From NCBI GenBank assembly GCA_016209885.1, contig JACQVF010000072.1:1-64000 (forward strand): a stretch of 64,000 bases of DNA, in the 5' to 3' direction. Positions 45,077 to 54,213 of this stretch are shown here, one piece after another. Below the pieces are notes generated by a model, which saw only the letters and a program-made list of their open reading frames with translations, ran no database searches and had not been told where the DNA came from. Each line of letters begins with the position of its first letter. Position 1 is the stretch's first letter. Origin of the DNA: Gemmatimonadota bacterium. GTDB taxonomy: Bacteria; Gemmatimonadota; Gemmatimonadetes; Longimicrobiales; Gaopeijiaceae. Made by a program: the position numbers and the translations under genes.

Positions 45077-46204
45077 ATGAGCGACGCTAGTTCGCCCGGC
45101 CTGGCTGCGCCCGGCCTGACGGAAGCCCATCGCGCGCTCCTGGACCGCTTCGCGACGGGCGATCGGAGCGCGCTCGCCCGGGTCATTTCGGTGGTGGAGG
45201 ACGAGCGGCCGGGGTTCGAGAGCCTGCTGGATGCGATCCTCGCCCGTGGGCTCCGGGCCGCTCGCGTGGGGATCACCGGCCCGCCGGGCGCGGGAAAGTC
45301 CACGCTCGTGGCCGCGCTGGCGACGGCGTACCGGGCGCGCGGCGAGCAGGTTGGGATCGTGGCCGTGGACCCCACCTCGCCCTTCACGGGCGGCGCGCTC
45401 CTGGGCGACCGCATCCGCATGAACGAGCTGGCGACGGACCCGGGGATCTTCATCCGCTCCATGGCGACCCGCGGCGCGCGGGGCGGTCTGGCGACGACTA
45501 CTCGCGAAGTCATCGATGTCATGGACTCCTTCGGCTTTGACCGTCTTCTCGTGGAGACCGTGGGCGTAGGGCAGGCGGATCTCGAGGTGGCGAGCGCCGC
45601 CGACACGGTGGTCGTCGCGCTGGTTCCCGAGTCCGGAGACGCGATCCAGGCCATGAAGGCGGGCCTCATGGAGATCGCCGACATCTTCGTCGTGAACAAA
45701 GCGGACCGGCCGGGCGCCGACCGCGTGGCCCGGGAGATCGAGCTCACCCTCCAGTTCCGGCGTGGGGTCACTCTGCGCCACGTACCGGCGCACCACGGCG
45801 TGGATCTCCCGCGCATGCGCGCAAGGGGCGCGACAGGGACGAGCGGCCGGCAGGCGGGAGAGGCGCCAGGCGACCCGGGCGTGCGGGCGGACTGGACGAT
45901 CCCGGTGCTCAAGGCCGTGGCGCAGTCGGGGGAGGGGGTGGCCGAACTGTTGGACGCCCTGGATCGCCATCGCGCCTATCTCACGGAGAGCGGCGAGCTC
46001 CAGCGGCGTCGCCGGACCCGCACGGCAGCGCGCCTGCGCGATGCCGTCGAGCGCGAACTCCGGCGCCTGGTCTGGGGATCAGAACAGGGGCGGCGCATCG
46101 CCGAGGAGTGGCTGGACAAGATCGCAGCGGGGAAAGCCACGCCTTATGCCGTTGCGCGGCAGATCATCGCAGAGCTCACCGGCCGCCTGTACGGCTCCGA
46201 TTGA
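45077..46204 (+). CDS. meaB: MeaB/ArgK-type G3E GTPase chaperone for B12-dependent acyl-CoA mutase
   Basis: 375 residues. P-loop ITGPPGAGKSTLVAALA (~65), switch III-like DPTSPFTGGALLGDRIRM, LVETVGVGQADLEVA and base-specificity NKAD (~220). It belongs to the LAO/AO (ArgK, MeaB) family that loads and protects adenosylcobalamin in methylmalonyl- or isobutyryl-CoA mutases. It lies 70 bases before the mutase large subunit, supporting that role; older 'arginine/ornithine transport' labels do not apply. A Pro/Gly-rich, Arg-rich insertion (~235-270) is unusual in length. Confidence 0.9.
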   Translation: MSDASSPGLAAPGLTEAHRALLDRFATGDRSALARVISVVEDERPGFESLLDAILARGLRAARVGITGPPGAGKSTLVAALATAYRARGEQVGIVAVDPTSPFTGGALLGDRIRMNELATDPGIFIRSMATRGARGGLATTTREVIDVMDSFGFDRLLVETVGVGQADLEVASAADTVVVALVPESGDAIQAMKAGLMEIADIFVVNKADRPGADRVAREIELTLQFRRGVTLRHVPAHHGVDLPRMRARGATGTSGRQAGEAPGDPGVRADWTIPVLKAVAQSGEGVAELLDALDRHRAYLTESGELQRRRRTRTAARLRDAVERELRRLVWGSEQGRRIAEEWLDKIAAGKATPYAVARQIIAELTGRLYGSD

Positions 46205-46240
46205 CACTCATCGCGCCAATAGGCGATTTTTCGGGCGGGT
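46201..46240 (+). promoter_or_regulatory. possible weak promoter or terminator at the meaB stop
   Basis: TTGACA at 46201-46206 overlaps the meaB stop. A small CGCC-AATA-GGCG hairpin follows and then ATTTTT. The features could be a weak terminator or a -35 box; neither is convincing alone. Confidence 0.25.
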
Positions 46241-46274
46241 GCCACGGGGTGCGGCGCACAGCACGGAGCCCAAT

Positions 46275-47999
46275 ATGTCCACGATGGAGCGGGGACTTCT
46301 TGCCCCCGAAGAGCTGGCGGAGCTGATCGAACGCAAGGAGCGCGAGCTCGAGGAGCTCCGGGCGCGACTTGCCGAGTGGCGCCGCGCCTATGAAACGGTC
46401 TCGAAGCGTGACGCCCTCTTCACCACCGTGTCCGGCGCTCCCGTTGATCCCTTCTATACCCCTTTCGATCTCCCTCGTGACTGGTCGTACCTCGAGAAGC
46501 TCGGGTTGCCGGGCGAGTACCCGTTCACCCGCGGCCCCTACACGACCATGTACCGCACCCGGCTCTGGACCATGCGCCAGTTTGCCGGGTTTGCGACCGC
46601 GGAGGAGACGAACCAGCGCTACAAGTACCTGCTGGAGCACGGCCAGACCGGGCTCTCGGTGGCGTTCGATTTCCCCACGCTGATGGGCTACGACTCGGAC
46701 CATCCCCGGGCGCTGGGCGAGGTGGGCGTCTGCGGCGTGGCGATCTCGAGCCTGGCCGACATGGAGACGCTCTTCGACGGCATCCCGCTGGACCAGGTCT
46801 CCGTGTCCATGACGATCAACGGCCCGGCCATCATCCTCTTCGCCTTCTACGTGGTGGCCGCGGAGAAGCAGGGCGTGCCGCCGCAGAGGATCCGGGGCAC
46901 CGTTCAGAACGACATCCTGAAGGAATACATGGCGCAGCACGCGTGGATCTATCCGCCCGAGCCCGCGCTGCGCCTCATCGTGGACATGTTCGAGTGGTGC
47001 AGCCGACACGCGCCGCACTACAACCCCATCTCAATCTCCGGCTACCACATGCGCGAGGCTGGCGCCTCCGCGGTCCAGGAGCTTGCGTACTCGCTGCGCA
47101 TCTGCTTCGAGTATGTGGATCGCGCGGTCGCCCGCGGCCTCGACCTCGAGGCGTTCGCGCCGCACTTGTCCTTCTTCTACGACGTGCATAACGAATTCTT
47201 CGAGGAAGTCGCGAAGTTCCGGGCCGCCCGGCGCATCTGGGCGCGAACGCTGCGGGAGAAGTATGGCGCGAAGAGCCCGGAGTCGGGGCGGCTAAGGACC
47301 CACGCCCAGACCGCCGGCGTCACGCTCACGGCGCAGCAGCCGGAGAACAACATCGTGCGTGTCGCCTACCAGGCGCTGGCCGCGGTGCTGGGAGGTACGC
47401 AGTCGCTGCACACAAACTCCATGGATGAGACGCTGGCCCTGCCGACGGAGAAGGCGGTCCGCATCGCGCTTCGTACCCAGCAGATCCTGGCCTATGAGAC
47501 GGGCGTCCCGAACACCATCGATCCGCTCGGAGGGTCGTACTATGTGGAGGCGCTCACGGACCGGCTGGAGGCGGAAACCGAGGAGATCTTCGCCGACATC
47601 GACCGCATCGGCGGCGTGGTGCCCGGGATCGAGAGGGGTTACTTCCAGCATGAGATCGCTAGGTCCGCCCAGCGCCAGCAGGACGAGGTCGAGTCCGGCC
47701 GGCGGCCCGTGGTGGGCGTGAACGAGTTCGCGGAAGGCTCCGCGGCCATCGAGATCGACCTTCTTAAGATCGGGCCGGAGGCCGAGGCGAAACAGCGCGC
47801 GCGCCTGGCCAGCCTCCGGGAGCGCCGTGACCCCGAACGCGTGCGCCGCACCCTCGACGCCCTGACGGGCGCTGCCCGCTCCGACGCCAACGTGGTGGAG
47901 CCGATCCTCGAGTGTGCCCGTGCCTACTGCACGCTGTACGAGATCCGGCACGCCATGGAGAAGGTGTTCGGCTCGTTCCGCGAGCCTGTCTTCTTCTGA
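46275..47999 (+). CDS. icmA: B12-dependent acyl-CoA mutase large subunit, isobutyryl-CoA-mutase-like
   Basis: 574 residues, matching large subunits of split mutases (about 550-570) and lacking the B12 domain, which is encoded at 49898-50404. A short coiled-coil N-terminus ([21 protein letters not shown]) precedes the barrel: [20 protein letters not shown] (~88-106), [44 protein letters not shown] (His258), [19 protein letters not shown] and [10 protein letters not shown]. Two specificity positions differ from methylmalonyl-CoA mutase: Phe103 replaces the usual Tyr (Y89 in P. shermanii) and Gln221 replaces Arg207. Phe/Gln is the isobutyryl-CoA mutase combination; Ala130 argues against 2-hydroxyisobutyryl-CoA mutase (Asp). 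Substrate is inferred. Overlaps the next gene by one base. Confidence 0.85.
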   Translation: MSTMERGLLAPEELAELIERKERELEELRARLAEWRRAYETVSKRDALFTTVSGAPVDPFYTPFDLPRDWSYLEKLGLPGEYPFTRGPYTTMYRTRLWTMRQFAGFATAEETNQRYKYLLEHGQTGLSVAFDFPTLMGYDSDHPRALGEVGVCGVAISSLADMETLFDGIPLDQVSVSMTINGPAIILFAFYVVAAEKQGVPPQRIRGTVQNDILKEYMAQHAWIYPPEPALRLIVDMFEWCSRHAPHYNPISISGYHMREAGASAVQELAYSLRICFEYVDRAVARGLDLEAFAPHLSFFYDVHNEFFEEVAKFRAARRIWARTLREKYGAKSPESGRLRTHAQTAGVTLTAQQPENNIVRVAYQALAAVLGGTQSLHTNSMDETLALPTEKAVRIALRTQQILAYETGVPNTIDPLGGSYYVEALTDRLEAETEEIFADIDRIGGVVPGIERGYFQHEIARSAQRQQDEVESGRRPVVGVNEFAEGSAAIEIDLLKIGPEAEAKQRARLASLRERRDPERVRRTLDALTGAARSDANVVEPILECARAYCTLYEIRHAMEKVFGSFREPVFF

Positions 48000-48724
48000 T
48001 GCGCCTTCCGGGGGTGAACGGTCTCCGCGGCGTCTACTTCGACGCCGGCAACACTCTCCTGTTCGTGGACCGCGACCGCCTCTTCCTAGCGTTCCACGAG
48101 GCGGGTGTGGAGCCGGACGGGGAACGGTTCGAAGCCATCGAATACCGGGCCCGCCAGCGGCTGGCGCGCCGGGCGGCCGAGGGGTCGGGGACGGAGGCGC
48201 ACGTGTGGGCCGAGTACTTCGAGAGCATCTTCCGGGAGTGCGGCGTCCTCGAGGACCGGCTGGCGGCAGTGGGGGAGCGTGTGCGCGCCATGCACCGGGA
48301 GCTCGACCTCTGGACCCGCGTGCTCCCCGGCACACCGGAGGCCCTGGATGCGTTGCGCGCCCGCGGCCTCCGCCTGGGCGTTATCTCGAACGCCGACGGC
48401 CGCGTCGCGCTCCTGCTCGAGCGCGCGGGCCTGCTCGGGTTCTTCGAGACAGTGGTCGACTCCGGGCTCGTGGGCGTGGAGAAGCCCGATCCCGCGATCT
48501 TCCAGATCGCGCTGCAACGCCTGGGGATCGCGCCAAACCAGGCCCTCTACGTCGGCGATCTCTACCCCGTGGACGTGCTCGGGGCGCGCGGCGCCGGGAT
48601 GCACGCGCTTCTCGTCGACCCGCTGGGCGAGGTGGAGGCGACGTGCGAGCGCGTCCGCACGGTGACCGAGCTACCGAGCTATCTGGGCGCGAACGGCCTG
48701 AACCCTGACGGCTCCGTCCCATGA
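47999..48724 (+). CDS. HAD-superfamily hydrolase (subfamily IA)
   Basis: 241 residues. Motif I VYFDAGNTLLFVDRD (the second Asp is replaced by Asn: D-A-G-N), motif II GVISNADG, motif III Lys in VGVEKPDPAIFQIAL and motif IV YVGDLYPVDVLGARGAGM. A helical cap lies between. Asn in place of the second catalytic Asp is unusual for phosphatases and is seen in some HAD dehalogenase or phosphatase relatives. Substrate unknown. ATG starts at the last base of the mutase stop (TGATG); the stop overlaps the next gene by 4 bp. Confidence 0.82.
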   Translation: MRLPGVNGLRGVYFDAGNTLLFVDRDRLFLAFHEAGVEPDGERFEAIEYRARQRLARRAAEGSGTEAHVWAEYFESIFRECGVLEDRLAAVGERVRAMHRELDLWTRVLPGTPEALDALRARGLRLGVISNADGRVALLLERAGLLGFFETVVDSGLVGVEKPDPAIFQIALQRLGIAPNQALYVGDLYPVDVLGARGAGMHALLVDPLGEVEATCERVRTVTELPSYLGANGLNPDGSVP

Positions 48725-49605
48725 AACACTTCCCACGCACCGAATCAAGCATCGCCCTCGCATGCGCCACGATTGGGCTCGTTGTCGCGGCGCGGTCACC
48801 GACCTTCGCGCAGGCTCCCCGCTTCCGCGTCGTGGAGGTGGCGCCGAATGCCTTCGCGGCCATCGCCGTGCCGGGCGGCGACGCGGGATCGAACTCCGGC
48901 TTCCTCATCACGCGGCGGGGCGTCGTGGTGTTTGACTCGCACCTCACGCCTGCCGCCGCGGACTCCCTCCTCGCCCAGGTCCGCGCCCGGACGTCGCTCC
49001 CCGTGCGGTTCCTGATCAACTCCCATTTCCACGGCGACCACACCCACGGGAACGGCGCCTTCCCGGGCGACGTGGAGATTATCTCCCACGCGACGACCCG
49101 GGAGCGCCTGCTGTCGGACACCATGCCGGGCCTCCGGCTCCCCACCCTCACGTTCCTGCAGCGCGTCGAATTCTTCCCCACCCGCGACAGCAGCATGATC
49201 GCCCTCTTCTCCGGGCGCGGGCATACCGACGGCGATGTGGCGCTCTACGACCCGCACAGAAGGCTCCTGTACGGCGGCGATCTCCTGTTCAACCGCATGA
49301 TCCCCGTCGTCCGCAACGCCTACCTGAGGGAGTGGATCACCACCCTTCAGGAGCTCCACAAGCTGGATGCCCCCACCGTCATCCCGGGACACGGCGAGCC
49401 CGGCGGCCCTGAGATCATTGTAGAGCTGATCGAGTACCTCCGCTGGCTGACGGACGCTGCCGCCGAGGCCACCGCAGCGCGGATCCCCCGTGACCGATTC
49501 CTCCAGGAGACGAGGCTCCCCGACCGCTTCCGCGACTGGGGGGGCGCGAACAGACTGGCCGCGAACCTGGAGAAAGCCTACGACGATCTGGCCAGCCACC
49601 CGTGA
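48721..49605 (+). CDS. secreted metallo-beta-lactamase-fold hydrolase
   Basis: 294 residues with an N-terminal signal peptide (SIALACATIGLVVAARSPTFA, cut near TFAQ). Zinc-binding motif HFHGDHTHGN (~100), GRGHTDGDVALYDPHRRLLYGGDLLF (fourth His/Asp ligands) and PTVIPGHGEPGG. The family (quinoprotein-relay/lactonase-like MBL proteins) hydrolyses lactones, esters or beta-lactams, so resistance should not be assumed. Coupled by ATGA to the HAD gene; whether it relates to the mutase is unknown. Confidence 0.85.
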   Translation: MKHFPRTESSIALACATIGLVVAARSPTFAQAPRFRVVEVAPNAFAAIAVPGGDAGSNSGFLITRRGVVVFDSHLTPAAADSLLAQVRARTSLPVRFLINSHFHGDHTHGNGAFPGDVEIISHATTRERLLSDTMPGLRLPTLTFLQRVEFFPTRDSSMIALFSGRGHTDGDVALYDPHRRLLYGGDLLFNRMIPVVRNAYLREWITTLQELHKLDAPTVIPGHGEPGGPEIIVELIEYLRWLTDAAAEATAARIPRDRFLQETRLPDRFRDWGGANRLAANLEKAYDDLASHP

Positions 49606-49897
49606 ACCCCGCCGTTGGCCGTGGAGCCTGCCTCGCCGCTGCGGTCTCGCCCGTGGTCCCGGCGGTCCCGGCGCCGAGGCCGCTTGAAACAACTTGAGAT
49701 TAGCGAGGTTATCATATTTATTTTGAATATGTTAAATGTCTCAGCCGGATGGCGGTTGTGCGGTCATCGTAGAACGAGTGGGCGCACGCGGCGGTGGTGA
49801 TGGCGCCGCCCGTGGCATGGACCGGCGGCGGAGAGGGAAACAGGGGGGCGGGAGGTCGCGGGGCAGGTGCGAGGCCTGCGGGTGCTCGATAGGTTAG
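49606..49897. other. 292-bp intergenic region before the B12-binding subunit
   Basis: Holds an AT-rich promoter-like island at 49683-49740. The remaining ~150 bases are GC-rich leader with no obvious riboswitch motif. I looked for a cobalamin-riboswitch core and did not find one. Open frames on the opposite strand here are shadows. Confidence 0.45.
49683..49740 (+). promoter_or_regulatory. AT-rich promoter island with palindrome before the B12-binding subunit
   Basis: This roughly 60-base stretch is strikingly AT-rich against its surroundings. It contains TTGAAA (49684-49689) and TTGAGA (49694-49699), several TATxxT-like boxes (49710-49734), and the palindrome CATATT-N7-AATATG (49713-49731), a possible operator. 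The exact -35/-10 pair cannot be resolved. Transcription from here would leave a leader of about 160 bases. Confidence 0.5.
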
Positions 49898-50404
49898 GTG
49901 GTGGACGGGAGGAACGACGTTGCGCGTGACGCGGAGGTGAACTTGGGAACGGGCGCAGACGATCCGGGCGCCGGGGGTGCGGCCCCTGAGGCGCGGCGGA
50001 TTCGGGTTCTCGTGGCGAAGCCGGGACTGGACGGTCACGACCGGGGCGCGAAGGTGATCGCGAACGCGTTCCGGGATGCGGGCTTCGAGGTCATCTACAC
50101 GGGACTTCACCAGACGCCGGAGATGGTGGTGAATACGGCGGTGCAGGAGGACGTGGACGTGGTGGCGCTGTCCATTCTGTCGGGTGCGCACATGACGCTG
50201 TTCCCGCGGGTGATCGAGCTCCTGCGGGAGGCGGGGATGGAGCACGTGCTCCTGACGGGTGGCGGGATCATCGCGACGGAAGACATGGAGCGGCTCCAGG
50301 GGATGGGCGCGGGGCGGCTGTTCGGGCCGGGCACGTCCACGCAGGAGGCGGTGGAGTACATCCGCGGGTGGTACGCGGATCATGGGCGCAAGGTGGGGGT
50401 TTGA
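49898..50404 (+). CDS. icmB: B12-binding small subunit of acyl-CoA mutase
   Basis: 168 residues; cobalamin-binding Rossmann-like domain with the His-ligand motif [13 protein letters not shown] (D-x-H-x-x-G, His47), [33 protein letters not shown] and [13 protein letters not shown]. This is the partner of the large subunit at 46275-47999. The first ~30 residues (Asp/Gly/Ala-rich) look disordered. The GTG start at 49898 is a guess; a second GTG follows at 49901. Separated from the large subunit by two hydrolase genes and an AT-rich promoter. Confidence 0.88.
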   Translation: MVDGRNDVARDAEVNLGTGADDPGAGGAAPEARRIRVLVAKPGLDGHDRGAKVIANAFRDAGFEVIYTGLHQTPEMVVNTAVQEDVDVVALSILSGAHMTLFPRVIELLREAGMEHVLLTGGGIIATEDMERLQGMGAGRLFGPGTSTQEAVEYIRGWYADHGRKVGV

Positions 50405-50414
50405 TGCGGGCGCC

Positions 50415-52088
50415 GTGGTGGGCGCCGGAAGCCCTGGGGTGAGCCGGGCGGTGCACGAAGGGGCCGGCGCGCCGCGGTCGAGCCGTCTTCGCGAGCTGGC
50501 GGATCGTCTTCTCGAGCTGCGTGCGGAGCTCAAGCTTGGCGGCGGGGACAGCAGGATCCGGCGCCAGCACGAGCAGGGGAAGCTCACGGCGCGGGAGCGG
50601 CTCGAGCGCTTGCTGGATCCCGGGGCGCCGTTCTTGGAGATCGGGCTGCTGGTAGCGTACGACCAGTACGAGGGTCAGGCGCCGGCGGCCGGGGTGGTGA
50701 CCGGCGTGGGCGTCATCGAGGGTCGCGAGGTGGTGGTGGTGGCGAACGACGCGACGGTCAAGGCGGGCTCCTGGTGGCCGGAGACGATCAAGAAGATGCT
50801 CCGGGCGCAGGAGATCGCGATGCGGTGTCGTGTGCCCATCATCTACCTGGTGGACTCCGCGGGGGTGAACCTTCCGTATCAGGGCGGAGTCTTTCCTGGC
50901 CAGTACGGCGCGAGCCGGATCTTCTACTACAACTCGGTGATGCGGCGCTACCTCCGCGTGCCGCAGCTCGCCGCGGTGATGGGGCCGTGCATCGCGGGCG
51001 GCGCGTACCTGCCCGCGCTCTCGGACGCCATCGTGATGGTGGAGGGCACGAGCTTCATGGGGTTGGGCGGCCCGAATCTCGTGAAGGGTGCCACGGGTCG
51101 GACGGTGGATGCGGAGGATCTGGGCGGTGCGTACGTGCACACCGTGATCAGCGGGGTCGCGCACCACCGCGTACCCGACGACGAGACCTGCGCCGGGAAG
51201 CTCCGCCAGCTTGTCGCCGAGCTACCCACTAGTCCCGGCGCGAGAAACCTGCCCGTCGAGTTGGCGGTGGCGCCGGCGCTCGCGCCCGAGCTCGTCTACG
51301 ATCTCATTCCGGACGATCACCGCCAGAGCTACGACATGCGCAGGGTGCTGGCCACCTTCCTGGACGGGCGGCCGCTGGACGAGTTCCAGCCGGAGCACGC
51401 GCCTGAGGTCCTCTGCGCCACCGCGTGGTTGGATGGCACGACAGTCGGGGTCATCGCGAACCTGAGGGAGATGTTTCGAGATCCGGCGAGTGGGCCGCCG
51501 CGCTTCGGCGGGATCATCTACACGGAGAGCGCAGAGAAGGTGGCTTACTTCATCGACGTGATGGACCGTCACCGGACGCCGATCCTGTTCGTACAGGACG
51601 TCTCCGGGTTCATGGTGGGCCCGGAGGCGGAGCGCTCGGGCATCATCCGAGCGGGCGCGCGCTTCGTGGAGGCGATGGCCACGGCCACGGTGCCGAAGCT
51701 GGTGCTAACCGTGAATCACGCCTCCGGCGCGGGCTATTACGCCATGGCGGGCCAAGGCTTCGACCCGGACTTCATCTTCACGTGGCCGACGGGCCGGATG
51801 GGCGTCATGGAAGGGGAGAGCGCGGTCATGGCGCTGTTCAGCGCGCAGCTCGACGAGCTCAAGGCGCAGAGACAGGAGCCGGCCGAGGAGCTCAGGGCGC
51901 GCATGGACGCGGTGCGCGCCGAGTACGAGCGTCAGCTCGACGCGCGCTATGCCGCTGCGCGTGGCTTCGTGGACGACGTGCTTCTGCCGGAGGAGACACG
52001 GGACGCGCTGATCCTGGCGCTCCGCGCCGCGTTGAGCAACCCCGGCCCGCACTTGGGTCCCTTCACTCTTCCCGTGGAGGGCGCGTAA
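50415..52088 (+). CDS. acyl-CoA carboxylase carboxyltransferase (beta) subunit
   Basis: 557 residues from GTG 50415 (other in-frame GTGs at 50439 and 50451). The family is that of methylcrotonyl-CoA/geranyl-CoA carboxylase beta chains: GKLTARERLERLLDPGAPFLEIGLL, VANDATVKAGSWWPETIKKMLRAQEIA, IYLVDSAGVNLPYQGGVFPG, GPCIAGGAYLPALSDAIVMVEGTSFMGLGGPNLVKGATG (split for description), and the C-terminal half PILFVQDVSGFMVGPEAER and TNHASGAGYYAMAGQGF-like. Biotin carboxylase and biotin-carrier partners are not in the window. Adjacent AtuA, enoyl-CoA hydratase and acyl-CoA dehydrogenase genes suggest leucine/isovalerate or acyclic-terpene degradation. Confidence 0.88.
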   Translation: MVGAGSPGVSRAVHEGAGAPRSSRLRELADRLLELRAELKLGGGDSRIRRQHEQGKLTARERLERLLDPGAPFLEIGLLVAYDQYEGQAPAAGVVTGVGVIEGREVVVVANDATVKAGSWWPETIKKMLRAQEIAMRCRVPIIYLVDSAGVNLPYQGGVFPGQYGASRIFYYNSVMRRYLRVPQLAAVMGPCIAGGAYLPALSDAIVMVEGTSFMGLGGPNLVKGATGRTVDAEDLGGAYVHTVISGVAHHRVPDDETCAGKLRQLVAELPTSPGARNLPVELAVAPALAPELVYDLIPDDHRQSYDMRRVLATFLDGRPLDEFQPEHAPEVLCATAWLDGTTVGVIANLREMFRDPASGPPRFGGIIYTESAEKVAYFIDVMDRHRTPILFVQDVSGFMVGPEAERSGIIRAGARFVEAMATATVPKLVLTVNHASGAGYYAMAGQGFDPDFIFTWPTGRMGVMEGESAVMALFSAQLDELKAQRQEPAEELRARMDAVRAEYERQLDARYAAARGFVDDVLLPEETRDALILALRAALSNPGPHLGPFTLPVEGA

Positions 52089-52828
52089 TGGTCCGGGGCG
52101 CTCTCGCCTGGTGGCGCCTCCGGGCCGCGCTGGCGCTGGCCGTGCCCGCGGCCGCCGGCGCGTGCGCCGAGCGCGGCGATGAGGCGGTGCACGAGCCGCC
52201 GGCAGTGGACCTGCGGGCGCTCGCGCCGCGAGTCATGATCGGGAGCCCCGGCGAGATGGAGGTCGTCCCGGGCGACTCCCTGGTCCTGCGTCTTACCATG
52301 CTGAACGCCTTCGACATGGGTCCCCCGGGTCCCGGACACCTGGTCGTGGCCGTGGGCGATCGCATCGTGGATCACTACTCGGCGTCCGAGCCGGTGGTGC
52401 TGCGCGATCTTCCGCCCGGGTGCCATCTCCTCCGTGTGGCGGTGGTGGAGGCCTCCGGGCGCACGCTGGACACGCCGGGCTCCCTGGACTTCCGCAATGT
52501 TTGCGTTGGGGAGCGGGGTCGGCCTGTGGCGCCCTCCGGTACGCCTATCCTATTCAGCAGTGCGCCGCGCGATTCCGCGGCGGTCGCGCCGGGGGACAGC
52601 CTGTTTGTCGATTTCCGCGTCTCGGGCGCGGTCCTGAGTCCGGACAACTATCGGGTCCGCTGGCAGTGGGACGAGCGTGCGGGCGAGCTCGCTGAGCCGG
52701 GGCCGCTCTGGATCAAGGAAGGACTCGAGGCGGGAGTGCACCGCCTGCACCTTGAGCTCGTGGGTTCACCTGACCAGCCCGCCGGGGTCCCGGTGATCGA
52801 GCGGACCGTGACCATAGAGGTCCCGTGA
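52088..52828 (+). CDS. secreted protein of unknown function, possible lipoprotein
   Basis: 246 residues, ATG 52088 overlapping the previous stop by one base. N-terminal signal-like segment [21 protein letters not shown]; Cys26 could be lipidated although the lipobox is imperfect. The rest reads as two beta-sandwich-like halves ([22 protein letters not shown]... and [21 protein letters not shown]), Ig-like in rhythm. No catalytic motif. Function unknown; it sits inside a catabolic operon (GTGA overlap with the next gene). Confidence 0.6.
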   Translation: MVRGALAWWRLRAALALAVPAAAGACAERGDEAVHEPPAVDLRALAPRVMIGSPGEMEVVPGDSLVLRLTMLNAFDMGPPGPGHLVVAVGDRIVDHYSASEPVVLRDLPPGCHLLRVAVVEASGRTLDTPGSLDFRNVCVGERGRPVAPSGTPILFSSAPRDSAAVAPGDSLFVDFRVSGAVLSPDNYRVRWQWDERAGELAEPGPLWIKEGLEAGVHRLHLELVGSPDQPAGVPVIERTVTIEVP

Positions 52829-54213
52829 GCGGTGTGCCGGGGCGGTCCACGATCCGCGTCGCGGGGGGGCAGGGCTTCTGGGGCGACGACCTCGAAGCGC
52901 CAGTCCGCCAGGTAGAGGGCGGTCCCATCGATTACCTGATGCTGGACTACCTGGCTGAGGTCACAATGTCGATCCTCCAGAAGCAGCGCGCGCGGGACCC
53001 CGACGCGGGCTACGCCCGGGATTTTGTGCCACTCATGGAGCGGATCTTCCCGGTTTGTGCGGAGCGGGGGATCCGGGTGGTGACGAACGCCGGGGGCGTC
53101 AATCCGGAGGCGTGTGCCCGCGCGCTGGTGGAGGCCGGGCGCGCCGCCGGCGCGGGTGGCCGGGCCTGCGTGGGCATGGTGGCGGGCGACGACCTCATGG
53201 ATCGGCTGGACCCGCTCCTGGCGGCGGGCCACGAGCTCAGGAACCTGGAGACCGGTGAGCCACTCGCGAGCGTGAGAGACCGGATCGAGAGCGCGAACGC
53301 GTACCTGGGCGCCGGCCCCATCGTGGAGGCGCTGCGCCGCGGGGCACACCTGGTGGTGACGGGCCGCGCCACGGATACGGCGCTCACGTATGCGCCCATG
53401 ATCCACGAGTTCGGCTGGGCCGGGGACGCGTACGACCAGCTCGGCTCCGGAGTCGTTGCGGGCCACATCAACGAGTGTGGCGCCCAGTGCACGGGGGGGA
53501 ACTGCCAGGTGGAGTGGTGGACGCTGCCCGACCCGGCCGGCGTGGGCTACCCGATCATCGAGGCGGAGTCCGGAGGTGGGTTCACCGTCACCAAGCATCC
53601 CGGGACGGGCGGGCGCATCACGCCGGCGGTCGTCGCGGAGCAGCTCGTCTACGAGATGGGCGATCCCGCCAACTACATCACCCCCGACGTAATCGCCGAC
53701 TTCACGACGATTCACTTGGAGGCCGTGGGGGAGGATCGCGTGCGCGTGTTCGGCGTGCGAGGCCGGCCGCCGACGGATCAGCTCAAGGTGTCCATCGCCT
53801 ACATGGCGGGGTACAAGGCCGTGGGTACGCTCGTCTACTCCTGGCCCGACGCCGTCGAGAAGGCGCGCCTCGCCGATCGCGTCCTCCGCGAGCGGCTGGA
53901 CCGCCTCGGGCTCCGCTTCGCGGAGATCCGCACCGAGCTGATAGGGTGGAACGCGACGCACGGACCGCTGGCGGGGGCGCCGGACCCGGAGGCTCCCGAG
54001 GTGGAGTTCCGGATCGCGGTACGCGGCCAGGATCGGGAAGCGGTCGAGCGCTTCACCCGCGAGATCGCGCCTCTCGTGCTGAACGGCCCGCCTACGGTAA
54101 CGGGGTTCGCAGGCGGACGGCCACGGGCTCAGGAGATCATGGCGTACTGGCCAGCCCTCATTCCCAAGAGCGAGGTCTATCCCCACCTGCGCGTGGAGGT
54201 GCTCGAGGTATGA
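52825..54213 (+). CDS. AtuA family protein, core domain (DUF1446)
   Basis: 462 residues. Family motifs: [38 protein letters not shown] (described in parts), [48 protein letters not shown] and [10 protein letters not shown]. AtuA is required for acyclic-terpene and leucine-related degradation in Pseudomonas, but its biochemical role is unknown. Unlike the Pseudomonas protein, the ferredoxin-fold C-terminal part is a separate gene immediately downstream (4-bp overlap). Confidence 0.85.
   Translation: MSGVPGRSTIRVAGGQGFWGDDLEAPVRQVEGGPIDYLMLDYLAEVTMSILQKQRARDPDAGYARDFVPLMERIFPVCAERGIRVVTNAGGVNPEACARALVEAGRAAGAGGRACVGMVAGDDLMDRLDPLLAAGHELRNLETGEPLASVRDRIESANAYLGAGPIVEALRRGAHLVVTGRATDTALTYAPMIHEFGWAGDAYDQLGSGVVAGHINECGAQCTGGNCQVEWWTLPDPAGVGYPIIEAESGGGFTVTKHPGTGGRITPAVVAEQLVYEMGDPANYITPDVIADFTTIHLEAVGEDRVRVFGVRGRPPTDQLKVSIAYMAGYKAVGTLVYSWPDAVEKARLADRVLRERLDRLGLRFAEIRTELIGWNATHGPLAGAPDPEAPEVEFRIAVRGQDREAVERFTREIAPLVLNGPPTVTGFAGGRPRAQEIMAYWPALIPKSEVYPHLRVEVLEV

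Noticed and set aside
43297-45912. 871-codon open frame antisense to mgtE/aarF/meaB
   Set aside because: It spans three clear plus-strand genes; Ser/Arg/Pro low-complexity, no motifs.
48721-49605. Beta-lactamase (resistance) call for the MBL-fold protein
   Set aside because: The fold covers many hydrolases; context does not support antibiotic resistance.
49740-49897. Cobalamin riboswitch upstream of the B12-binding subunit
   Set aside because: I found no recognisable B12-box core or the expected pairing; the GC-rich leader alone is not evidence.
49718-50587. 289-codon minus-strand frame over the promoter island and B12 subunit
   Set aside because: Ser/Arg/Pro-rich and antisense to the clear B12-binding gene.
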